Source of the DNA: Blautia sp. AF19-10LB
Lineage (GTDB): Bacteria; Bacillota; Clostridia; Lachnospirales; Lachnospiraceae
Assembly (NCBI RefSeq): GCF_003461245.1
Contig: NZ_QTWS01000025.1
Location: 1-64,000 of the forward strand
Direction: 5' to 3'
Length of the DNA: 64,000 bases
The position numbers and the translations under genes are program-made. Of the stretch, positions 51,592 to 59,397 are shown one piece after another (position 1 is the stretch's first letter; each line of letters starts with the position of its first letter). The notes beneath the pieces were generated by a model. The model was given only the letters and a program-made list of their open reading frames with translations, had not been told where the DNA came from and did no database searches.

Positions 51592-52185
51592 ATGGATATG
51601 GAACGTTTACAGAAACAGATGGATTTTATCGTTGAGGTGGACAAAGTAAAGCAGATCATCCGGCAGACCTATCTGTCAGATGCAAGCCGTAAGGAAGACG
51701 ATGCAGAACATTCCTGGCATCTGGCACTGATGGCAGTTCTTCTCAGCGAATATTCCAACGAGGAAGTAGACCTTAAGAAAGTTGTACCGATGGTGCTGAT
51801 CCACGATCTGGTTGAGATCGATGCGGGCGACACCTACGCATATGATGAAGCAGGCGCGCAGACTAAAGTGGAACGGGAAACAAAGGCGGCAGACCGCATT
51901 TTTGGAATGCTTCCGGAAGATCAGGGCAGATGGTTCCGGGACCTCTGGGACGAATTTGAGGCATATGAGAGTGCAGACGCCAAATTTGCACACGTGCTTG
52001 ATAACTGCCAGCCGCTTCTTCTGAACGATGCTTCCAATGGCAGAAGCTGGGCAGAACACGGTGTCCGCAAAAGCCAGATCTACAAACGAAATGAGCATAC
52101 TTCAGAAGGTTCCAGGGAAATCTGGAAGTATATGCAGAAATTAATAGACAAACATGTCGAACTCGGACATGTGATCGATGAATAA
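51592..52185 (+). CDS. HD-domain phosphohydrolase (YfbR/HDDC2-like)
   Basis: 197 residues. Metal ligands of the HD domain: His in AEHSWHLALMAVLL (about 37-50), HD in VLIHDLVEIDAGDTYAYD, and a late Asp in AHVLDNCQPLL. Closest in pattern to 5'-deoxyribonucleotidases YfbR/HDDC2, which hydrolyse deoxynucleoside monophosphates. Activity is inferred. Confidence 0.85.
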   Translation: MDMERLQKQMDFIVEVDKVKQIIRQTYLSDASRKEDDAEHSWHLALMAVLLSEYSNEEVDLKKVVPMVLIHDLVEIDAGDTYAYDEAGAQTKVERETKAADRIFGMLPEDQGRWFRDLWDEFEAYESADAKFAHVLDNCQPLLLNDASNGRSWAEHGVRKSQIYKRNEHTSEGSREIWKYMQKLIDKHVELGHVIDE

Positions 52186-52206
52186 GAAACAGAAAGGAAG
52201 ACGAAT

Positions 52207-54240
52207 TTGGACGAATTACTGATGGAACGTTATCATCTGGCAAAAGACCGGATCAGTGAGATCTGCACAGAAAAGACAGCACAGCCAGATTTTGAGGACT
52301 TTTTCAAAAAGACAGCCGCTTTTTTGACAAAGACGGCGGCTATTCTCGAGAGAGAAAAGGAAGGACTGACAGAAGAAGAACTCGCACAGGAAAACAGAGA
52401 ACTCTACGAAGAACTTTTTCCGGAAAACTATGGGACCTGCTATGGAAATCCTTCCTACGCAGCAGTGAAACTGGGCGAATACGGCAAGGCGTTTTGTTTC
52501 CTGTATGCAGAACTCCGCGGTACGATCGCATATGCATATGAGAAAAAATGGTGGGATTATACCATCGCTGCAGAGCTTTTTCTGGAAATCTATGCTGCCT
52601 TTGAGGACAGCGAACTTCCGGCAGTGAAGACCGTGGAGGATATTCTGCGCTCCTATGTGAATGACTACTGCCAGGATCTGATGGAACAGAGAATCGCGGA
52701 GGCCGTTGACCCGCAACTCGATTTTGCAGTCCGTATTATCATGGATTCTGATCTTTCAGATCTTAAATATCTCTACGCTTATGGAGAATATGTTTCTGCA
52801 AATGAGAGAGGTGTGGCAGAATTTCTGAACAGCCTTTCCCAGGAACAGATCGACAGCATGGCAGAAACCTATACAGAAGGATATCGCATCGGCTTTATCA
52901 ACGGAAGAAAAGACATTACCAGGAAAAAAACAGTCAACATCCGCTATAATCTCGGATTTGAGAGAATGGTAAGATCTGCGATCCTGAAATTCCGTGCAAT
53001 GGGACTGGAACCTGTCATCTACCGTCATGCGACACATGTAGTCAACAAGCGGGGAAATGCAAGAATCGGCTTTACCGGCGGCGTTGCAAACCCGCAGTAT
53101 GAGTATGATCACAGACAGGACCAGGCACTTTTCCTCGACAGTGATTTTGTACAGCGGAAACTGCGCTCCATGCAGAATGCTTACGAGAATTATAAGGAAC
53201 TGGCAGCAGTACACGGCGGTCCGGCATGCATTGAGACTTTTGGAGAGGAACCGTTTGCACCGGAGACCAAGGCTGAGGCGTGGACACTTTCCGAGACACA
53301 GCAGAAGCAGCAGGTGGAACTTGACAATGAATCCGGACAGATCGTCAACCGCTATATCAAGGGAGATGAGAGAAGCTTCACGATCATTGCTTATCCGATT
53401 CCTGAGATCGGAGAGAAGTTCCCGGAGATCTTTGCAGAGATCGTCAAGATCAACACTCTGGATTACAAATTATATGAGCGGATCCAGCAGACGATCATTG
53501 AGACTCTGGACACCTGCCAGTGGGTAGAAGTCAAGGGACGCGGCGACAATGAGACGGACCTTATCATCCACCTGCATGATCTCGAAGATGTGAAGAAGCA
53601 GACGAATTTCGAAAACTGTGTAGCGGATGTGAACATTCCGGTAGGAGAAGTATTTACATCTCCGGTACTTGCAGGAACAGGCGGAATCCTTCATGTCAAG
53701 AAAGTATATTTAAATGGTCTGCAGTTCCGTGATCTCAAACTGGTATTTGACTGCGGACAGGTCATCGATTATACCTGCTCAAACTTTGAGACAGAAGAAG
53801 AGAACCGCGCGTATATCGAGGACAATATCCTGTTCCATCACGCCAAGATCCCGATGGGCGAATTTGCGATCGGTACCAACACGACAGCCTACGTTGCTGC
53901 TGAGAAATACGGCATCGCGGACAAACTTCCGATCCTGATTGCAGAAAAGATGGGACCGCATTTTGCAGTGGGCGACACCTGCTACAGCTGGGCAGAAGAT
54001 ACTCCGGTATTTAACCCGGACGGAAGAGAGATTATTGCCCGCGACAACGAGATCTCCGCACTGCGTAAAGAAGATATCAGCATGGCATATTATGGCTGCC
54101 ACACCGATATTACCATTCCATATGAGGAACTTGGAAATATCAGCGTGATCGACGAAGAAGGCGAAAGCACTCCGATCATCGAGAACGGATGTTTTGTACT
54201 TCCTGGTACAGAAGAACTCAATAAACCTTTTGAAGAGTAA
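52207..54240 (+). CDS. aminopeptidase, M29-like
   Basis: 677 residues from a TTG start at 52207, with GAAAGGAAGAC upstream. The C-terminal half has M29 (thermophilic metallo-aminopeptidase) elements: NIPVGEVFTSPVLAGTGGILHV, MGEFAIGTNTTAYVAAEKYG and EKMGPHFAVGDTC, with Glu/His/Asp ligands of a dinuclear metal site. The N-terminal about 300 residues are an extra domain typical of the long Clostridial form. No signal peptide, so it is cytosolic. Confidence 0.85.
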   Translation: MDELLMERYHLAKDRISEICTEKTAQPDFEDFFKKTAAFLTKTAAILEREKEGLTEEELAQENRELYEELFPENYGTCYGNPSYAAVKLGEYGKAFCFLYAELRGTIAYAYEKKWWDYTIAAELFLEIYAAFEDSELPAVKTVEDILRSYVNDYCQDLMEQRIAEAVDPQLDFAVRIIMDSDLSDLKYLYAYGEYVSANERGVAEFLNSLSQEQIDSMAETYTEGYRIGFINGRKDITRKKTVNIRYNLGFERMVRSAILKFRAMGLEPVIYRHATHVVNKRGNARIGFTGGVANPQYEYDHRQDQALFLDSDFVQRKLRSMQNAYENYKELAAVHGGPACIETFGEEPFAPETKAEAWTLSETQQKQQVELDNESGQIVNRYIKGDERSFTIIAYPIPEIGEKFPEIFAEIVKINTLDYKLYERIQQTIIETLDTCQWVEVKGRGDNETDLIIHLHDLEDVKKQTNFENCVADVNIPVGEVFTSPVLAGTGGILHVKKVYLNGLQFRDLKLVFDCGQVIDYTCSNFETEEENRAYIEDNILFHHAKIPMGEFAIGTNTTAYVAAEKYGIADKLPILIAEKMGPHFAVGDTCYSWAEDTPVFNPDGREIIARDNEISALRKEDISMAYYGCHTDITIPYEELGNISVIDEEGESTPIIENGCFVLPGTEELNKPFEE

Positions 54241-54294
54241 ACTTTATATACAAAAAGAGTTTGCGTATCTAAATATTTCTTTTCCGGAATTATG

Positions 54295-54323
54295 TTGACA
54301 CAAATTTAGAATCTTAGTAGAAT
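54295..54323 (+). promoter_or_regulatory. promoter of the pur operon
   Basis: TTGACA, 17 bases, TAGAAT, 32 bases before purE. No purine, PRPP or ZTP riboswitch is visible. Confidence 0.7.
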
Positions 54324-54354
54324 CAACCTGGGATAGAAAAAAAGGAGGCCACCA

Positions 54355-54855
54355 ATGAAAAAAGTTGGAATTGTAATGGGAAGCGACTCAGATATGCCGG
54401 TTATGAGCAAAGCGGCAGCAATTCTTGACAAGCTGGGCGTTGAGTACGAAATGAAGATCATCTCTGCACACAGAGAACCGGACGTGTTCTTTGAATATGC
54501 AAGAAGTGCAGAAGAAAGAGGATTCAAAGTAATTATTGCAGGTGCAGGAATGGCAGCACATCTTCCGGGAATGTGCGCAGCGATTTTCCCGATGCCTGTG
54601 ATCGGTATTCCAATGCATACCACTTCTCTGGGAGGACGTGATTCACTGTATTCTATCGTACAGATGCCATCCGGAATCCCGGTTGCAACAGTTGCAATCA
54701 ACGGAGGGGCAAATGCAGGACTGCTGGCAGCCAAGATACTGGCTACTTCAGATCCGGAACTTCTTGAGAAACTGAAAGCATACAGCCAGGAACTGAAGGA
54801 ACAGGTAGAAGCAAAGGATGCCCGCCTTCAGGAAGTTGGATATCAGGCTTATTAA
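54355..54855 (+). CDS. purE: 5-(carboxyamino)imidazole ribonucleotide mutase
   Basis: 166 residues, class I PurE. Moves the carboxyl of N5-CAIR to form [25 protein letters not shown] and [15 protein letters not shown], with [23 protein letters not shown], are the active-site segments. RBS is AAAGGAGG. LarB at 14331 carries a related domain. Confidence 0.95.
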   Translation: MKKVGIVMGSDSDMPVMSKAAAILDKLGVEYEMKIISAHREPDVFFEYARSAEERGFKVIIAGAGMAAHLPGMCAAIFPMPVIGIPMHTTSLGGRDSLYSIVQMPSGIPVATVAINGGANAGLLAAKILATSDPELLEKLKAYSQELKEQVEAKDARLQEVGYQAY

Positions 54856-55115
54856 ATATACGGCCACGAAAACCAAGTGGCATAATATTAAAATCTTAAG
54901 AAAGGAAAAGCTATTTTAGATGAAGACCTATAACAATAGGTGTGTACCGATGGCTTGTCGGGAATTTACGACTGTGGAGTGTACAGGAACTTGTAAGTAG
55001 TGAATTATTTGATAATCACAAAAGCATACACGGTGAAGCAGTAACTACAAATCGTGAGAGTGTAGCTATTCATCTAAGCATATACTTGTTGGTATATGTT
55101 TTAGCAGCAGGAACT
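54856..55115 (+). other. structured spacer between purE and purM
   Basis: 260 bases with several hairpins: CTACA/TGTAG (about 55045-55065) and CATATAC/GTATATG (55079-55098, just before the purM ribosome site). The sequence at about 54970-54995 (ACTGTGGAGTGTACAGGAAC) is a degenerate copy of the dispersed GTTACTGT...ACAGTAAC repeat. It also carries the small frame at 54920. It is not a recognised riboswitch. Confidence 0.5.
54920..55000 (+). CDS. possible 26-residue Cys-rich peptide
   Basis: An ATG at 54920, 8 bases after AAAGGAAAAG, opens 26 codons. Four cysteines are spaced C-x4-C-x7-C-x3-C (residues 8, 13, 21, 25); the end reads CREFTTVECTGTCK. Its second half comes from the degenerate dispersed repeat, so coding may be accidental. 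It could act as a leader peptide for purM. Confidence 0.25.
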   Translation: MKTYNNRCVPMACREFTTVECTGTCK

Positions 55116-56141
55116 ATGGATTACAAGAACGCAGGTGTTGATATCGAAGCAGGCTACAAGTCAGTTGAACTGATGAAGAAACATATCGCAAAAACCATGA
55201 GACCGGAGGTACTGGGAGGAATCGGCGGATTTTCCGGAGCTTTTTCCATGAGCGCATTTAAGAACATGGAGGAACCTACACTGGTATCCGGTACAGACGG
55301 ATGCGGAACCAAGGTAAAACTTGCCATGATCATGGACAAACATGATACCATAGGAATCGATGCAGTTGCCATGTGTGTAAATGACATTGCATGTGCAGGC
55401 GCAGAGCCGCTGTTTTTCCTGGATTACATTGCATGCGGTAAGAACTATCCGGAGAAGATCGCTGAGATTGTAAGCGGCGTGGCAGAGGGCTGTGTACAGT
55501 CTGGTGCGGCACTGATCGGTGGAGAGACAGCAGAGCATCCTGGACTTATGCCGGAAGATGAGTACGATCTTGCCGGATTTGCAGTAGGTGTGATCGACAA
55601 GAAGGATCTTCTCACAGGAGAAGAACTGAATCCTGGAGATGTGCTGATCGGTATGGCTTCTACCGGTGTCCACAGCAACGGATTCTCTCTTGTCCGCAAA
55701 GTATTCGAGATGACAAGAGAATCTCTTGACACTTACTATGATGAACTGGGAACAACACTTGGTGAAGCACTGATCGCTCCGACCAGGATTTATGTCAAAG
55801 CACTCAAGAGCATCCGCGATGCAGGCGTGAGAATCCATGCATGCAGCCATATCACAGGCGGCGGCTTCTACGAAAATATTCCGCGTATGCTCAAAGAAGG
55901 CACACATGCAGTTGTAGAGAGGGACAGCTATCCGGTTCTTCCAATTTTTAAACTTCTTGCAAAAAAAGGTAACATCGAAGAGAAAATGATGTATAATACA
56001 TTTAACATGGGTCTTGGAATGGTCCTCGCAGTAGCTCCTGAGGATGTAGACAAGACGATGGAAGCAATCCGCAAAGAAGGAGATACTCCTTACGTAGTAG
56101 GCCGCATTGAGGCTGGCGAAAAGGGAGTGACCTTATGTTAA
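55116..56141 (+). CDS. purM: phosphoribosylformylglycinamidine cyclo-ligase
   Basis: 341 residues from the ATG at 55116, behind AGCAGGAAC. Makes AIR from FGAM with ATP. DYKNAGVDIEAGYKSVELMKKHI at the N-terminus, SGTDGCGTKVKLA, GIDAVAMCVNDIACAGAEPLFFLDY and ACSHITGGGFYENIPRML match the family. The frame is open upstream to 54942, but those 58 codons precede the normal PurM start and are not family-like. Overlaps purN by 7 bases. Confidence 0.93.
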   Translation: MDYKNAGVDIEAGYKSVELMKKHIAKTMRPEVLGGIGGFSGAFSMSAFKNMEEPTLVSGTDGCGTKVKLAMIMDKHDTIGIDAVAMCVNDIACAGAEPLFFLDYIACGKNYPEKIAEIVSGVAEGCVQSGAALIGGETAEHPGLMPEDEYDLAGFAVGVIDKKDLLTGEELNPGDVLIGMASTGVHSNGFSLVRKVFEMTRESLDTYYDELGTTLGEALIAPTRIYVKALKSIRDAGVRIHACSHITGGGFYENIPRMLKEGTHAVVERDSYPVLPIFKLLAKKGNIEEKMMYNTFNMGLGMVLAVAPEDVDKTMEAIRKEGDTPYVVGRIEAGEKGVTLC

Positions 56142-56761
56142 AACTGGGTGTTCTGGTATCCGGAGGCGGTACAAATCTCCAGGCGATCATGGACGCAATC
56201 GATGCAGGTGTGATCACCAATGCAGAGGTTGGTCTCGTGATCAGCAACAACAAGGGTGCGTATGCCCTCAAGAGAGCGGAGAACAAGGGAATCCCTGCCA
56301 GATGCATTTCTCCGAAGGACTATGCAGACAGAAAAGAATTTCATAAGGCACTTCTGGCAGAACTTCAGGAGAACCAGGTAGATCTTGTTGTGCTTGCCGG
56401 ATTTCTGGTGGCAGTGCCGTCGATGATCGTGGAAGCATATCCAAATCGGATCATCAATATCCATCCGTCACTGATTCCGTCTTTTTGTGGAACAGGATAT
56501 TATGGACTTCATGTCCATGAAGGTGTCCTTTCCAGAGGCGTCAGGGTGACCGGTGCGACGGTTCATTTTGTAGATACAGGTACAGATACCGGTCCTATCA
56601 TTCTTCAGAAGGCGGTAGAGGTACACCAGGGAGATACCCCGGAAGTACTTCAGAGACGTGTTATGGAAGAGGCTGAATGGAAGATACTGCCGGCTGCGAT
56701 CGATCTGATCGCCAATGGCAAAGTATCCGTACAGGACGGTAAAGTTATCATCAATAATTGA
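56135..56761 (+). CDS. purN: phosphoribosylglycinamide formyltransferase
   Basis: 208 residues, 10-formyl-THF-dependent GAR transformylase. LGVLVSGGGTNLQAIMDAI, the catalytic Asn-His in RIINIHPSLIPSF and HFVDTGTDTGPII (catalytic Asp) are intact. Overlaps purM, and purD follows after 23 bases. Confidence 0.95.
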   Translation: MLKLGVLVSGGGTNLQAIMDAIDAGVITNAEVGLVISNNKGAYALKRAENKGIPARCISPKDYADRKEFHKALLAELQENQVDLVVLAGFLVAVPSMIVEAYPNRIINIHPSLIPSFCGTGYYGLHVHEGVLSRGVRVTGATVHFVDTGTDTGPIILQKAVEVHQGDTPEVLQRRVMEEAEWKILPAAIDLIANGKVSVQDGKVIINN

Positions 56762-56784
56762 TTTTCTGCAGAGGAGCGAAAGAT

Positions 56785-58059
56785 ATGAAAGTATTAATTG
56801 TTGGAAGCGGCGGAAGAGAACATGCAATTGCCTGGAGCGTGGCCAAGAGCCCAAAGGTAGACAAGATCTATTGCGCACCGGGAAATGCAGGAATTTCTGA
56901 ATATGCGGAGTGTGTAGACATCGGAGCAATGGAATTTGAGAAACTTGCTGATTTTGCGGAGAAGAATTCTGTTGATCTTACAATTATCGGAATGGATGAC
57001 CCGCTGGTTGGCGGTGTTGTAGATGTGTTCGAGACACGCGGACTCAAGGTGTTCGGACCTCGCAAGAACGCAGCGATCCTGGAGGGATCCAAGGCATTTT
57101 CCAAAGACCTCATGAAAAAATATGGAATTCCGACAGCGGGATACGAAAACTTTGACGATCCACAGAAAGCACTGGATTATTTACATACACAGGTCAAGTT
57201 CCCGATCGTGCTCAAGGCAGACGGGCTTGCACTCGGCAAGGGTGTTCTGATCTGCAATACTCTGGAAGAAGCAGAAGCCGGAGTTAAGGAGATCATGGAG
57301 GACAAGAAGTTCGGCAGTGCAGGAAATACAATGGTCATCGAGGAATTTATGACAGGACGTGAAGTGTCTGTCCTTTCCTTTGTGGATGGCAAGACGATCC
57401 GTCCGATGACATCCGCACAGGATCATAAGCGTGCCAAAGACGGAGATCAGGGACTGAACACAGGCGGTATGGGTACTTTTTCACCGAGCCCGTTTTATAC
57501 AGAGGAAGTGGATAAGTTCTGTAAGGAGCATATCTACCAGGCAACGGTTGATGCGATGGCAGCAGAGGGACGTCCATTTACAGGAATCATTTTCTTTGGA
57601 CTGATGCTGACAGCCGACGGACCGAAGGTCCTGGAGTACAATGCACGTTTTGGTGACCCGGAAGCACAGGTTGTTCTTCCGAGAATGAAGACAGACATCA
57701 TCGAAGTGATGGAAGCTTGCGTAAATGGAACTCTGGATCAGGTAGATCTTGAGTTTGAGGATAATGCAGCTGTCTGTGTCGTTCTGGCAAGTGATGGATA
57801 TCCGGTAAAATACGAAAAAGGAATTCCAATGCATGGATTTGAGAACTTCAAGGACAAAGAAGGCTATTACTGCTTCCATGCAGGAACCAAATTCAAGGAT
57901 GGCGAGATCGTTACCAACGGCGGCCGTGTCCTTGGAATCACTGCAACTGGAAAGGATCTTAAGGAAGCCCGTAAGAATGCTTACGAGGCAACAGACTGGA
58001 TCCAGTTTGCAAATAAATATATGCGCCACGACATAGGAAAGGCTATTGACGAGGCCTGA
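56785..58059 (+). CDS. purD: phosphoribosylamine-glycine ligase
   Basis: 424 residues from the ATG at 56785, behind GCAGAGGAG; an upstream in-frame ATG at 56758 overlaps the purN end. ATP-grasp enzyme joining glycine to phosphoribosylamine. MKVLIVGSGGREHAIAW, the ATP-grasp loop ADGLALGKGV and EYNARFGDPEAQ are the family signatures. Confidence 0.95.
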   Translation: MKVLIVGSGGREHAIAWSVAKSPKVDKIYCAPGNAGISEYAECVDIGAMEFEKLADFAEKNSVDLTIIGMDDPLVGGVVDVFETRGLKVFGPRKNAAILEGSKAFSKDLMKKYGIPTAGYENFDDPQKALDYLHTQVKFPIVLKADGLALGKGVLICNTLEEAEAGVKEIMEDKKFGSAGNTMVIEEFMTGREVSVLSFVDGKTIRPMTSAQDHKRAKDGDQGLNTGGMGTFSPSPFYTEEVDKFCKEHIYQATVDAMAAEGRPFTGIIFFGLMLTADGPKVLEYNARFGDPEAQVVLPRMKTDIIEVMEACVNGTLDQVDLEFEDNAAVCVVLASDGYPVKYEKGIPMHGFENFKDKEGYYCFHAGTKFKDGEIVTNGGRVLGITATGKDLKEARKNAYEATDWIQFANKYMRHDIGKAIDEA

Positions 58060-58070
58060 AAGGACAAAAT

Positions 58071-58835
58071 ATGGGAACAAGTGTAGAAGAAACAATTAAG
58101 GAAATTCAGGGAAGGGAGAATATTTTTGTAGCATACTCTCAGACTACGAAGCTTCCTTATGTAACCTGTGGGGAAGAATCATTCAACGACCAGGCATGGT
58201 TTTTCACAGAGGAAGAAGCAATCAAAGAATTTGGCAAAAAGAAAATCGAAGAAAAAGTTCTCCTTATGGGAATGCGTTACGAAAAGAAAGATTTCCCTAA
58301 GATGTACGGTCTGTTATTCTCTATCGGTGTAAACACGATCATGTGGAATGATGGCGGTGAGCAGATGGAGATCGATCTTGAAAGAATCGTAAGAAAGCCG
58401 GATCTCAGCAAAGTAGAGCCGCAGAAGCGTCCGCTGATCAATCCGACACTGCAGCTTTCCGGAATCTACTTCATGCAGGAACTTCGCCGTCCGGTACCTC
58501 AGGAAGAGCACAAGAACTTAAGAGCACTGGAAGAAGAAGTGATCGTAAACTTAAGAAAATCAGATTTTCTTGTTGCAATGCAGCGCAAGGGAGATGAGCC
58601 GGACAAGATAAACATTCCTTACCTCAAGAACAAAGAAGGTAAGATCCTTCAGCCGGTATTCTCCGATGTTATGGAATTTGAGAAATTCGCAAAAGGAAAG
58701 AAACTTCGTATTGCCAAAGTACCATTTAACAAACTTCCAAATATCCTGATCGAGCAGGCAGAATCACTGGTTATCAACCCTATGGGATTCAATCTTGTTC
58801 TCAACAGAGACCAGCTCAAAAAAATAATTGGTTAA
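58071..58835 (+). CDS. SseB N-terminal-domain family protein
   Basis: 254 residues. The two halves carry SseB-like segments (ENIFVAYSQTTKLPYVTCGEESFNDQAWFFTEEEAIKEF; then SDFLVAMQRKGD...FSDVMEFEKFAKGKKLRIAKVPFNKLPNILIEQAESLVINPMGFNLVL). SseB domains are of unknown function; in enterobacteria SseB influences serine-sensitive or secretion phenotypes. It ends the pur operon and may be cotranscribed with it. Confidence 0.8.
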   Translation: MGTSVEETIKEIQGRENIFVAYSQTTKLPYVTCGEESFNDQAWFFTEEEAIKEFGKKKIEEKVLLMGMRYEKKDFPKMYGLLFSIGVNTIMWNDGGEQMEIDLERIVRKPDLSKVEPQKRPLINPTLQLSGIYFMQELRRPVPQEEHKNLRALEEEVIVNLRKSDFLVAMQRKGDEPDKINIPYLKNKEGKILQPVFSDVMEFEKFAKGKKLRIAKVPFNKLPNILIEQAESLVINPMGFNLVLNRDQLKKIIG

Positions 58836-58851
58836 AAATATAAGCATAAGA

Positions 58852-58882
58852 AACAGGCAGTCTTCGGGCTGTCTGTTTTTTA
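58852..58882 (+). terminator. intrinsic terminator with UUCG tetraloop
   Basis: ACAGGCAGTC, loop TTCG, GGCTGTCTGT, then TTTTT. Ends the pur/SseB transcript. Confidence 0.88.
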
Positions 58883-58962
58883 TATCTTTTCACGCGGGGA
58901 TTAGACAGGATAAACTTTATAAAATTATACTTGCAAAATCCAGATTATGTGCTACCATATGT

Positions 58963-58977
58963 ATAACATGATGTTAT
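58963..58977. promoter_or_regulatory. palindromic operator ATAACAT-G-ATGTTAT
   Basis: Perfect 7+1+7 palindrome 26 bases before the GntR start, overlapping or just following a TGTATAAC -10-like sequence. Probable binding site of the GntR protein encoded next. Confidence 0.6.
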
Positions 58978-59002
58978 TATGAAAGATAAGGGGCTGAGGA
59001 TT

Positions 59003-59377
59003 ATGGTCATTGAAATAGACTTTAACAGTGATGAGGCTATTTATGTGCAGTTGATGAATCAGATCATCATGGGAATTGCCACATCCAGGCTTCAGGAGGG
59101 AGATCCGCTTCCTTCTGTGCGACAGCTTGCAGATACCATCGGCATTAATATGCATACTGTGAACAAGGCATATTCCCTGCTTCGGCAGGAAGGCTTTGTA
59201 ACGATCGACCGCCGCCGTGGCGCGATCATTGCGATTGATGTGGACAAGATGAAGGCACTGGAAGAAATGAAACAGAATCTCATGGTAGCCCTCGCAAGAG
59301 GATACTGCAAAAATATTTCCAGAGCAGAAGTTCACGATCTGATCGATGAGATTTTTGACGAATATGGAATAGAATAG
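59003..59377 (+). CDS. GntR family transcriptional regulator, YhcF-like
   Basis: 124 residues from the ATG at 59003, behind GGGGCTGAGG. A winged helix (IYVQLMNQIIMGIATSRLQEGDPLPSVRQLADTIGINMHTVNKAYSLLRQEGFVTIDRRRGAIIAI) followed by a short C-terminal helix, the YhcF/YtrA short form that often works with ABC transporters. Here it is directly upstream of clpC, an unusual partner. A 15-base palindrome upstream suggests autorepression, which would bring clpC under its control. Confidence 0.85.
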   Translation: MVIEIDFNSDEAIYVQLMNQIIMGIATSRLQEGDPLPSVRQLADTIGINMHTVNKAYSLLRQEGFVTIDRRRGAIIAIDVDKMKALEEMKQNLMVALARGYCKNISRAEVHDLIDEIFDEYGIE

Positions 59378-59397
59378 CATAAAAAGAGGAGGCAGGA

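Noticed and set aside
54241..54354. Purine or ZTP riboswitch before purE
   Set aside because: The leader after the promoter is only about 30 bases, too short for either aptamer.
54942..55115. 58-codon N-terminal extension of purM
   Set aside because: The frame is open, but the normal PurM N-terminus starts at 55116 and the extension contains repeat and hairpin sequence.
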